From: Pollenia angustigena
Lineage: Eukaryota; Arthropoda; Insecta; Diptera; Polleniidae
Direction: 5' to 3'
DNA length: 64,000 nucleotides
NCBI GenBank assembly: GCA_930367215.1
Contig: OV884058.1
Span: forward strand, 110,073,802 to 110,137,801
The first letter of the stretch is position 1. The number at the start of each line of letters is the position of its first letter. Positions 47,480 to 56,930 of this stretch are shown here, in pieces. The position numbers and the translations under genes are program-made. A model generated the notes under the pieces. It was given only the letters and a program-made list of their open reading frames with translations. It made no database searches and was not told the origin of the DNA.

Positions 47480-49093
47480 ATGGTAAGTCGACATTTTTAT
47501 TGCAATTTATTAAAATTAAATTATTTAGGTATAAATTAAATATTTGTACATTAAATTAATATTATATATTAACAAACTCTATTTCTTTTCAGGAAGTGAT
47601 GACCGATGCTCAACAATATCGGGAAATAAAGGTGAGTACAAAAACATTACTAATGAAAAAATTTTATTTCAGGTTACAATAGCGACGACAGGCGACAACT
47701 TTTCTGTGATGGCGATTTTCCGGTGGGATTTTAATAGAAAAAGGTATGTAACCAAAAAAAAAATTAACGTAATTTTGCAACAATTGGGATTAATAAGTGT
47801 TTAACTTTCTTTTTACTTTCAGGAAATTCTTTCTCGCCAACCTTAAGGGTATGTGGACGGACATATGGAAGACGGCAAAACAACAATGGTGTAATCAAGG
47901 TAAGTGCAAATAATTTAAGTGAAAAATACTTTAATATAAATGTGCTCCGCGACTACCGTTATAAAAAAAGTGTGGAATGTTCCTTACAGTGCGCAACAAA
48001 AATTTTCTCACGCGCAACAAAAAAATTAAAACTAAATTTTCAAAAGCGGTTGCCCAAAAATAAAAAACATGCGATTGAAATAAAACCAAAAAAAAGTTAA
48101 TTTTAAAATAACAGTGCGGAAAAAAAAAATCCTTACGGTTCTAAAAAAAAATAAAAATCTTTTTTGAAATGGTTTTAAATAAAACGCGAGTGAAAAAAAA
48201 ACATAAAAAATATAATAAATTTGAAAGCAACAGTGCGCGAAAAAGTAAATGGGAAAAAAAAATGTATAAAAAATTATATGCACAAAAAAACAACTTGTTG
48301 CTTTTGCCTCTATTTTCCAAATAAAAAAATTATAAAACTGTGGATATTTTCAATATCAATACAAAAATTATCAAAACTTTGCCGTTTCAAACCGTGTGCT
48401 AATTGATTAAATTGAATATAGCTCAGGCTTTAGCAATTCCCAGCAAACACTTCGCAAGTCGAAATTATTTCCTTTTAAACCAAACAAAAAAATTAAGATT
48501 TTTGTTATTTAATTTAATATTTCAAAAAAAAAAAATTTTGATTTGTGCTATTTAATTAACATTTTAGTTAAAACTTTACTTCAACACAACTAAAATGACA
48601 ATTAAATCAAAATCATATTTTCACAAAAAAAATTTTTCCTCAACGATTATCTTGAAATACGCTACCAACAAAAAAATTTCTTTTGTGTGTATGATTGTGA
48701 ATTTTAAAGGGTGTACCCAAAAAGAGTTGTGCGAAAACAAATTATAAAAATTAATGAATTTTTTTTTTCTAATACGAGTGTCGCAATAAACAAAGTGTGC
48801 TGTGAAAAGTTAAAAAGCTTTTGATATATAAAAAAACAGAGTTGTGAAAAAAAAAAAAAAATATATTGCTTTTAAATTACTTTGAAATGCAAATGTTTTC
48901 TAATTTTGCCCGTTATATTAATCAAGTTTAACTAAAATTTAAAAAGCATTTTTAAGGCAACAAAAAAAATTTTAATTCTTATTATTATGCCTATATCATT
49001 TCGAGATTTTTACCGAAATTTATTCTAATAACGTTTTATTTTGTTAATTTTCCTACAGGTGCAATAGATTGGCCTACCTTCATCGAAAAATAA
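47480..49093 (+). CDS. antisense spliced ORF A of the retrotransposon (74 codons, 5 exons)
   Basis: The exons are 47480-47482 (ATG only, donor GTAAGT), 47593-47631 (donor GTGAGT), 47673-47743 (donor GTATGT), 47823-47899 (donor GTAAGT) and 49059-49093 with TAA at 49091-49093. All acceptors are pyrimidine-rich and end in AG. Joined, they give one open frame of 74 codons with an Asp/Lys/Trp-rich product (pieces such as MAIFRWDFNRKR and MWTDIWKTAKQQW); no family is recognised. An overlapping ATG at 47476 with a better -3 base would read a different frame and stop after 35 codons, so the start is uncertain. The strand is opposite to gag-pol, so these introns would survive in genomic RNA. Protein expression is inferred. 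Confidence 0.5.
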
Positions 49094-49371
49094 AAAACAC
49101 AAACCGTGCAGAGTCATACGGCCTACGGCCTGGGAGTGCAGGGACTAAAACCACCAAAGCCCCTTGAACTTTGGCAAGAAGAACCCCCTGCAATTCCCTT
49201 AAGAAATTGCCAGAAAATCGGTAAATTATGAAAAAAACGTGAAAGGTGATTTTATGAAAAAAAACTATATAAAACTCAAAATTCAAAATTACTAATTAAA
49301 ATCCTTCCCCCACAGGTCCTAGCCATGCAATTCAGGGTGACCAGATGGGGACTTGTAGCCACTGTTAACCA

Positions 49372-49942
49372 ATGACGTAAGTAAAACAAAACTAAATAAT
49401 ACAAAACCGAATTATCAATTTAAATAAAAATAAAAATAAAAAAAAATAATGGGGGTATTACCCGAAATAGAAACGCAAGGACTAAAACCACCAAAGTGTT
49501 ACAACTTTGGCGGGAATTACCCCCTGCGATTTCCGAAAAACAAACATCAGAAAAAGAAAAACAAAATAAAAATAAATTTACATGATATCCCGATTAAATT
49601 TTCTAAAAGGCGCTTTTACTAATGTTTTTACAAAAATTCACTCCTAACTTTTAGAACATTTAATCAGAAAAACTCAAATTTGTATTGCGTAAACTAATGT
49701 TTCCTTTCTCCCCAGGCTAAACAATTCACGGGACCTGGGCCAAAAGAAGACCAAATATCGGACTCAACTAAAAAAAATTCAGGGGAATGGGTGAGCCCAA
49801 TATTTGCTTAAAATTATAATACCTAAGAAAAACATATACTAAAGTCTTTACACTTTTACAACAGGTTACTTCCTTTACTTCACACCAATTCTGATGACAA
49901 CATGCCTCAACCGACTACTACAACAACAATACAGATCTTATG
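49372..49942 (+). CDS. antisense spliced ORF B (52 codons, 3 exons plus stop across the large intron)
   Basis: ATG at 49372 is near the end of exon 49316-49376 (donor GTAAGT). Exons 49716-49790 (donor GTGAGC) and 49865-49942 (donor GTGAGT) keep the frame open. The stop TGA is made by TG at 49941-49942 and the first base of the next exon at 56289. The product is Lys/Asn-rich, then has a PQPTTTTTIQIL tail. It is shorter and less complex than ORF A, so coding is less certain than the splicing signals. Confidence 0.35.
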
Positions 49943-50864
49943 GTGAGTCTTACGTTATAAGTTATCTATCAAAAAAAAACCCCCAAACTAGGTATATAGG
50001 TATTTAGTAAGATAAATGTCATTTCCATTTAACAAATATTTGACGCAAAAAATAAAAATAAAGGCCTGGTTATTAAATGGCATTAATTTACCATAATGAC
50101 CACTAATTTTGGCTGAAATTCAAAATTTTATTAAACAAAAAAAAAATTAACTAATAATGTAATTAATTAAATGCCAAATGCCTTTTAATTTAGCCAACGT
50201 TAGGCAAAATCAAACAATTATTTAACAAAAAAAAAGTGTTTACGTGTAGGTGTCAAATATTTGTTTAATGTGATCGTAGCTCTAAAGGACACTAAGACGG
50301 GTTACGCGAATCACGTCTAATACGACACATCGCGTACACATATTGATATAGATTTGCATTGGCATACTGAAATACAATTTTCGGATAGCAGTATCATACT
50401 TTAATAAAAAACGAAATCAGTGCTTTGGTTTTTTACCAAGCATTGATTAAATAAGTCCGTATATTTGTTCCAACTTGCTGTAAGATCGGACTCAGAAAAT
50501 GTCATTAATTCTAGGTGACTAACAACCCTTAGCTCTTAATAGCATAGTTCTTCAGAGTGATCATGGGGTTGCACTATTAGAAACGATGACGGTTACATAT
50601 GTAGCCAGTTAAGAAACGTTAGCTATTGGTTGGAACAAAATCAGGACTTCAAAATATAAAAAAAACAAAACGTGATATTGCTATTTCATAATATAACCAA
50701 AAACCAAAGCTGCCAAAATAAAAGTAAATCAAAACCAATATGTGTTTGCGTAGTCGTCTTATGACGCCTAGCGAAAATAAAACTAAAAAAAAAGTATAGC
50801 AGTAGAGTTAGGTTTAAAATTTAAGTATAACCTATGCGCATATTAAATAGGTTTCCGCGATACG

Positions 50865-53800
50865 TTATTGTTTTAAGTCTTTCCCGTGAAATACTCCCAA
50901 CGATTTTCCCATCAGATCTTCCACCTCGTACAGACTGTTTCCGACCGGTTTTACTATACGGCATTTTAGGAACTTTCGGGCAAATTTCGCGTTAAAACCG
51001 GTTTTAAAATCGCTCTGCTGAAAGTTTCTACGGTATACTTCTTGTCCCGGTATAAATTTAATGACTCGGCATCGCGTATTATAAGATTTTTCACCCCGCA
51101 AATAAGCTTTATGTAAGCTTTCTCGCATATTTTGCCTTAAAAGGTCCATTTTCGCTGATTCCGGCAAAATATCCGACTCCACGTCACGTAACATTTTAAG
51201 TTTTCTAGCTATTTTGTACACGCTACCATGGCCTATCATGTTCATACCGAACAGAGCAAAATAAGGTGTTACACCAATCGAAGTTTGTACTGAAGATCGC
51301 AATGAAAACTCTATTTCGGATAAATGTTTGTCCCACTCAGAGTGATCTTCCTTTAAATACGTACGAATAGCGGCCAAAATTGTCTGATTCACCCGCTCGG
51401 ACGCATTTGCTTGCGGCGAATGTGTTGCCGTGCGGAGATGCTTGATACCAAAATTCTCTACCATGGTACTAAATTCTTTACTGGTAAATTGCTTGCCATT
51501 GTCAGAAACAATAGTTTCTGGTGTTCCAAATTTATGGAAAACTTCTGCTATCAGAAATTTGATAACATTTTTGGTACTAGCTTTTGCCATTGCCTTAAGT
51601 AAGACAAACTTTGTAAGATGGTCTAATACGATGAAAATATAGCAATTTCCGTTCTTTGAACGCGGGTATGGGCCGAGAAAATCAATAAAAATTCGTTGAA
51701 ATGGACGATCACTTATTATTTCAGCCCCCATAGGTGGGCGTAGTGTTACGTTAGCCGGTTTCGCCTCTTTACATACTTCACAATTTTTTACAAAGTCGCG
51801 AATTTCAACCGTCTGGTGCGGCCAATAAAAATACTCCCGGACTCTGCGGAGAGTCTTTCCTATGCCCCCGTGAGCAGCTTGCGGCGAATTGTGAGCGTTT
51901 CCAATGATAGTTTTGGTTAGTTCGAGAGGTACCCATAGCTTCCAAGCAAAATCTTCGCTTAAAACTTCACCATCATATGGACGTACCCTCTTGTAAACAA
52001 AACCATCAACTACTTTTAAGTCAGGTAATTGCTCAGAATTTGCTTCTACATTAGAAACAAGCTCTAAATAATTACTTGACTTAAATGCATCGGAATTTAA
52101 GTCGATCATACTACCAACCTCCGCCGATATTTCTGACATTTCGTAGCGCGATAGGGTATCAGGTACTACGTTTTGTTTCCCCTGCCTATGCTCGATAGTA
52201 AAATCGTACGCCTGCAAATGCAAACTCCACCTCGCCAATCGACCGGTCAAGTCCCTATGTGACATAAGCCACTTAAGACTGCTGTGGTCGGTAATAACAG
52301 AAAAAGACATCAATTCTATATAGGGCCTAAACTTCTTAATCGCCAAGACAACTGCCAGACATTCTCGCTCAGTGACAGAATAATTCTTTTGTGCTGAAGT
52401 TAATTTATGCGAAAAATAGGCTATTGGGTGCTCACCATCAGAATCGTCTTTCTGGAAAAGAACAGCCCCAATACCTACATCCGATGCGTCACACTGAACG
52501 TAGAAATGTCTGGAGAAATCCGGATGATTAAGAAGTGGGCTCGTAATCAGAGCTTCCTTGAGGCGATCAAACGCGACCTTAGCTTCATCCGAAAACTTGA
52601 ATTGCTTCCCCTTCTTTAGCGTTTCAAAGATTGGGGCTGCAATGGTAGCATAGTCAGGTATAAATTTTCTATACCATCCTGCTGCTCCCATGAAGCTCCG
52701 CACTTGCTTGGCTGTTTTAGGGTAGGCAAAACGAGAAATCGTGTCCACTTTAGCCGGATCAGGCTTTAATTTGCCACCTCCAACTATATACCCCAGATAC
52801 CGTAACTCTTTGAAACAGAATTTAGATTTAGCCACATTAATAGTTAGCCCTGCTGCACGCAACTGAATAGATACCTGAGATAACAATTCCAGGTGTGTCT
52901 CGAAATCTGGAGACACTATCAAAAGATCGTCTAAGTAGACGAAAACTCTATCACGTAGTGCTGCGGGAATCACTTTATCCATCAAACGACATAACCTTTG
53001 AGCTGCGTTGCACAGCCCAAATGGCATGACCGTAAAATGGTAAAGTGGTCGCCCTGGCACAGTGAATGCAGTTTTCTCCCTACTAGACGGGTCTAGTGGT
53101 ATCTGCCAGAAAGCGTCCTTTAGATCGACACTGGATATAAAAATCGTGTCTCCCAAGCGACTGAGCAAACCTTCGATATGCGGTAATGGATAGGCATCCT
53201 TGACTGTCAGTGCATTAAGCTTGCGCGCGTCCAGGCATAACCGGTTTTTCTCACCCTTGCGGACCAGAGTAACCGGATGACTCCATGGACTCTCACTAAG
53301 CTCAATGACACCCAGGTCAAGCATCCTATCCAGCTCCGCAAACATTAATTTTTGTACAGCCGGGGAGACTGGATAGTGACGATCCTTCACTGGAATAGCA
53401 TCCCGTGTATCTATTGAGTGCGTTTCTAAATTTGTTTTACCTAAGCCATTCTTCATATAACAGGGAAACTTTAATATGACCGAATCCAATTTCTGCTGCT
53501 GTTCAGCTGTCAAATTATGAGTTACGACATCTGAAGTACTATCTGCCTCTTCACAGAGACTTACTTCATTTGTCGTAAGACTATCAAGGTTGGCAAATAA
53601 TTTGAAAGCCTTCATAAAGTCGACACCCAAGAAAAGCTCTCGACTCAGAGTAGGCACTAAATAAAAGGTGACAACTTCTCTTTTACTACCGAGCCTTACC
53701 TCCGCCCGAACACGACCGACAATTTTATGCGCCGTACCATCCGCGGTTTTGATAATACTCAAAAAATCAAAGATTTTAACACCGGTATCTTTAAGAAAAT

Positions 53801-54142
53801 CTAAACAATTTCGCCCTAAACACGTTACCGTGGCTCCACTGTCCAGAAGACCTTCGATTTGCTTACCGCCTATTTCAATTCTAGTATATAATCTAGCATC
53901 TTCGCCCTCGTATAACGCTGCTGCCGCGATTTCATTTCTTATTTTCCTGCGAATTTTATATCGCTCTCGCGCCTTTTTAATTTTGCTTGATAGTTCCCCA
54001 AAAATCCTCTCTTTTGCCTCTTTATACTCTTTAAGCCTAATATGTAATGGCCTAAGCTCTCGCAGCCGAGGTTCAGGGGTTGTCTCTCGGGCTGCCCTGT
54101 CCTTATTGACTAAAATACTCATACCTCTCACCTGTAAATCTG

Positions 54143-54173
<31 letters not shown>

Positions 54174-54245
54174 AACTGGGTCTAAACTTCGGTTGACCGC
54201 GCCTCCCCAGTTCGAGACGGGTTCCGTGACCGGTTTCCCTGGCAC
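50865..54245 (-). CDS. pol: Pol polyprotein: protease, reverse transcriptase, RNase H, integrase
   Basis: About 1,126 codons, translated by -1 frameshift from gag. After a Gln tract (residues 25-34) come an aspartic protease with DSGA (135-138) and reverse transcriptase with YLDD (437-440). RNase H has CDASDVGIG (D586) and TDHSS (D653). Integrase has an HHCC finger (about 785-825) and the D855, D915, E950 triad (FIDFLGP, VSDNGKQF, NASERVNQ). It makes element DNA in the particle and inserts it into chromosomes. All key residues are present and there are no stops. The C-terminus ends soon after a GPY/F-like stretch; no chromodomain and no env follow. Confidence 0.95.
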
Positions 54246-55990
54246 TTAGGGCATTTTGGTGTCACTACACCATCCCTACCACAACGAAAACAAAATTGCC
54301 TAGTTAACGGTTCTGGACAATCCACAAAACTATGGCCGACAACCTTGCAATTCCAGCAAGTATAATGGCTTGTAGAACGTATTGCGTCCACCTCTAAATC
54401 GACCAATGACAAATCCTCCTCACCCTCCAGCTCGTTTACCCTTTGAGGCAGATTGGCCCTCTGCTGAAACATTTGCCTCTGATTCGCCAACAAATTTTCT
54501 GCTCGCCTTGCTTCCCGGCAAAATTCTGATAAGGTGCTAATTCGCACAGAAAACATCATTTGACCCAGAGATGGTTTTAAATTACCTCTCATAATCTCCA
54601 CTAATTGCGCCTCCTCATATGGGGTTTGCTGCTGATTGCGCAATCTGATTACAGAATTGTAAAAATCATCGAAAGGTTCATGGGGTAACTGCCTACGATT
54701 TAAGATTTTCATTTGAACTTGGTACTCATGTTCAAATCGACGATATTGTGCCAACAACGCTTTTTCCAACTCTTCCCAAGTGTTAATATGGACTATTTTT
54801 CGGTAATCCCAGTACCAGTCCAAAGCTGGGCCATCTAGCAACACGTGAAAGCTACGTAAAATTTCATCATCGGTACAATTATAATCTTTTCTTAGAGTTC
54901 CCACTCTAAAGATAAATTCTTGAATATTCATCGTCTTGTTAGTACCATCAAATTTCACTCCCCACTTTTCCAATTTAAATTGGTTTAGGGCTGGATTTTG
55001 CCTTGGCATAGACATAGCAAAGTGGTAATTTTGCGGTTGACCTACTGGTGGATGTACTGCTGGTGCAGACCAGGCATCCTGTGGATAGCCTGGCCGCATA
55101 TTAGCATACGACTGCGGTTGGCTATAAAACGGTTGAGACTGGTTGGACCGAGGCTCTTGGGCCTGTGGTGGCAATACTTGCTGCTGCTGATGAGCAGTTG
55201 GCGGTTGAAATGGCAAAGGGTTTTGTTGTTGTAACGAGAATTGTTGTTGTTGATATGACGTTTGCCGAGGTGCCTGTGGCACCGATGGCATGTCATATAC
55301 ATACTGCGCTGCTTCAGCGTACTGTGGAGCTGGGACCAAAGGTGGTGGTGGTATATACGGTGGATGCACTGTTTCTGCTACCGCTGGCCTTACGGTTTGC
55401 CCATAATTAAAAACTTGTGGCTCTCTTGACATTCTAGCCAACACTGGTGGCTGATAATTGCTCGAAGGAGCTGACCTTGGGGGCAGGCTTTGAACTGCTG
55501 GGGCAAAACTTGCAGGTGGTGGAGCTGATTGCGTGCTTGCTGATTGTGACATAAGCAATTGTTTAATGTCTTCTAGCGCTTTTTGTATTTTATTGTCCAC
55601 CTCTTGCATAAGCCTGGCTTGGCATAGGCCCACAGACGCCTCTACTATTTGTTGGACATTGCTACCGCTCCTTGGCGCTTCCATTACTGCACTCTCACGC
55701 ACTTCTCGCCTTATGTTTTGGGCTGTTTCACTATAAAAAGTTGGTGAAACTACCGTCTGATTTAGACTATCCGAGCTAATGGACACATCCTGAGATGGCA
55801 AAGTAGTAAAAATTGGGTGATCTGTAGCGGCTGCTGCTACTATTGTCGTTGTGATGGACGTAGGGTGTGTTAAATTACTGATCGTTACTGTGGTAGCGGT
55901 ATCAGTACTACAAGTGGCACTTGCTCTGGTTGTCGCCATAGTGTTGTTGTTGTCCCCTACCGAACGGCTGGAACTACGGGTTAAAACCAT
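54182..55990 (-). CDS. gag: Gag polyprotein of the LTR retrotransposon
   Basis: The 602-residue protein starts at ATG (55990-55988) and packages element RNA into particles. A Ser/Thr- then Pro/Gln-rich first half (to about residue 320) is followed by the conserved gag core with GPALDWYWDYR and the helical WEELEKALLAQYRRFE stretch. Near the end is a CCHC knuckle (C545, C548, H553, C558), then a second Cys cluster (C567, C570, C580, C583) lacking the usual His. The last 16 codons run past the slippery heptamer at 54233-54239 into the pol overlap. The frame is fully open, in keeping with a recent insertion. Confidence 0.92.
   Translation of the reverse strand: MVLTRSSSRSVGDNNNTMATTRASATCSTDTATTVTISNLTHPTSITTTIVAAAATDHPIFTTLPSQDVSISSDSLNQTVVSPTFYSETAQNIRREVRESAVMEAPRSGSNVQQIVEASVGLCQARLMQEVDNKIQKALEDIKQLLMSQSASTQSAPPPASFAPAVQSLPPRSAPSSNYQPPVLARMSREPQVFNYGQTVRPAVAETVHPPYIPPPPLVPAPQYAEAAQYVYDMPSVPQAPRQTSYQQQQFSLQQQNPLPFQPPTAHQQQQVLPPQAQEPRSNQSQPFYSQPQSYANMRPGYPQDAWSAPAVHPPVGQPQNYHFAMSMPRQNPALNQFKLEKWGVKFDGTNKTMNIQEFIFRVGTLRKDYNCTDDEILRSFHVLLDGPALDWYWDYRKIVHINTWEELEKALLAQYRRFEHEYQVQMKILNRRQLPHEPFDDFYNSVIRLRNQQQTPYEEAQLVEIMRGNLKPSLGQMMFSVRISTLSEFCREARRAENLLANQRQMFQQRANLPQRVNELEGEEDLSLVDLEVDAIRSTSHYTCWNCKVVGHSFVDCPEPLTRQFCFRCGRDGVVTPKCPKCQGNRSRNPSRTGEARSTEV
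54233..54239 (-). promoter_or_regulatory. -1 ribosomal frameshift site GGGAAAC
   Basis: The - strand heptamer GGGAAAC sits in the gag frame as G GGA AAC, the canonical X XXY YYZ form. It lies straight after the CPKC cluster and 16 codons before the gag stop. The pol frame is exactly -1 relative to gag and has no ATG near its beginning (the open frame begins at a GTG). GC-rich sequence downstream could form the stimulatory structure. Confidence 0.8.
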
Positions 55991-56884
55991 TTAAAAAAAC
56001 GACTTTAGTCTAAAAAAAATCAAATAAACCAATTCAAAAAAAAACGTACCTTAGGCAAAATGGTATTGTAAACTCCAATATTATCCAACGCGAGGGTAAT
56101 ACAAACTTAAGAACAAAGTTTTATATAAATCTTGCTAAAAATTTAAATTTCAAAATAATTCAAAAATAAAAAAACAATAAAAATTTTTGGCGGTTTATTT
56201 CGAGGAAATGTAAACGTTTGCAGGTAAAGTAAAAAAAAATAATATTTATATGTGTGAAAGTAATGGTAAAAAAAAGTATAATTTTCAGATGCTAAACAAA
56301 CAAACAATTGGAAAAATGGAAATTGATCTTCCCTGCGACCGGGCTGCAACGATAAGAACTATTCCAGAATGGTTCCCTGGACTAACCCTAGTCATAGCGA
56401 TTCCCGCGGATGAACATCAAAGAAAGCAAACGTGAGTATCACCATAAAAAAATCAATTTTATTGACTATCCAAACTATTATCATGTAAGGGATGGTTTTC
56501 CCACCCTTGCCTCACATCTTGAGCCACTCCTATACTGATTTATTGGTAATCATGTACCGGCCTCAAGCTGTTAGGAAGGATCGGGAGTGATGAATCGTTA
56601 AGTCATCATGCCATATCGCTCACACCTAATGTCACAGCGCGAGATAGTCTGCACAGTCTCTTCCTTCGGGACTTACATAGGTGTGAACGCCATGCTCATG
56701 ACAACTCACACGATTCATAACGCCTATTGTGCTGTAAAAAAACAAAATTAAAAAAAAACCTATTTAGATTGGTCGCTACGGTTTAGGGACTCTTACTCCT
56801 ACCTATCCGGACTTACTAACCTAAATAGCTTGTAACCATATTACTTCCTATACATTTTATTTCCAGGCTATGGAACTACTTCGG
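55991..56884 (-). other. retrotransposon 5' leader
   Basis: About 0.9 kb between primer site and gag start, without sense coding sequence. On the + strand it carries two antisense exon candidates (56289-56431 and 56867 onward). Confidence 0.7.
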
Positions 56885-56930
56885 GCCCCACGTTGGGCGC
56901 CATTCTGTACTGTACGGGACGGGGAAATGA
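56289..56930 (+). CDS. antisense spliced ORF C (68 codons, 2 exons), ending in the LTR
   Basis: Exon 56289-56431 begins directly with ATG and ends at donor GTGAGT; exon 56867 onward follows acceptor TTATTTCCAG and reaches TGA at 56928-56930, inside the 5' LTR. The second exon reads through the complement of the tRNA-Lys primer site, so those bases double as codons (FGPHVGRH). The product contains IPEWFPGLTLVIAIPAD, unlike random AT-rich translation. No family is recognised. Confidence 0.45.
56885..56902 (-). other. primer-binding site complementary to tRNA-Lys
   Basis: On the - strand it reads TGGCGCCCAACGTGGGGC, the perfect complement of the 3' end of insect tRNA-Lys (recalled), three bases inside the 5' LTR. 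This primer is shared by gypsy, Ulysses and Osvaldo. Confidence 0.9.

Larger units (their letters stand above)
47150..50864 (-). other. 3.7-kb non-coding region between pol and 3' LTR
   Basis: No sense frame of note, no env-like gene and no clean purine tract next to the 3' LTR. On the + strand it carries at least eight exon candidates. An imperfect duplication is seen at 49140-49213 and 49488-49545 (shared word GGACTAAAACCACCAAAG and CCCCCTGC). Confidence 0.7.
49943..56288 (+). other. predicted 6.3-kb antisense intron spanning the complement of gag-pol
   Basis: It starts with GTGAGT at 49943 and ends with ATTTTCAG at 56281-56288. Gag and pol (50865-55990) lie entirely inside it on the opposite strand. 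I saw no comparably strong + strand donor/acceptor pairs within. Removing it would yield an antisense mRNA with no complementarity to gag-pol coding sequence. Confidence 0.45.

Noticed and set aside
47476..47743. Earlier overlapping ATG of antisense ORF A as the main start
   Set aside because: It has a better context but stops after 35 codons in exon 3; kept as a possible upstream ORF, not as the main product.
47150..50864. env gene after pol
   Set aside because: No sense-strand frame of useful length, signal peptide or membrane segment is present.
53668..54174. + strand 168-residue open frame
   Set aside because: It is the mirror of pol, ends in a Cys run produced by the Gln codon repeat, and has no splice or start support.
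56885..56905. tRNA-Lys gene fragment
   Set aside because: Only the 3' end matches and it sits at the exact primer-site position next to the LTR, so it is a primer-binding site.
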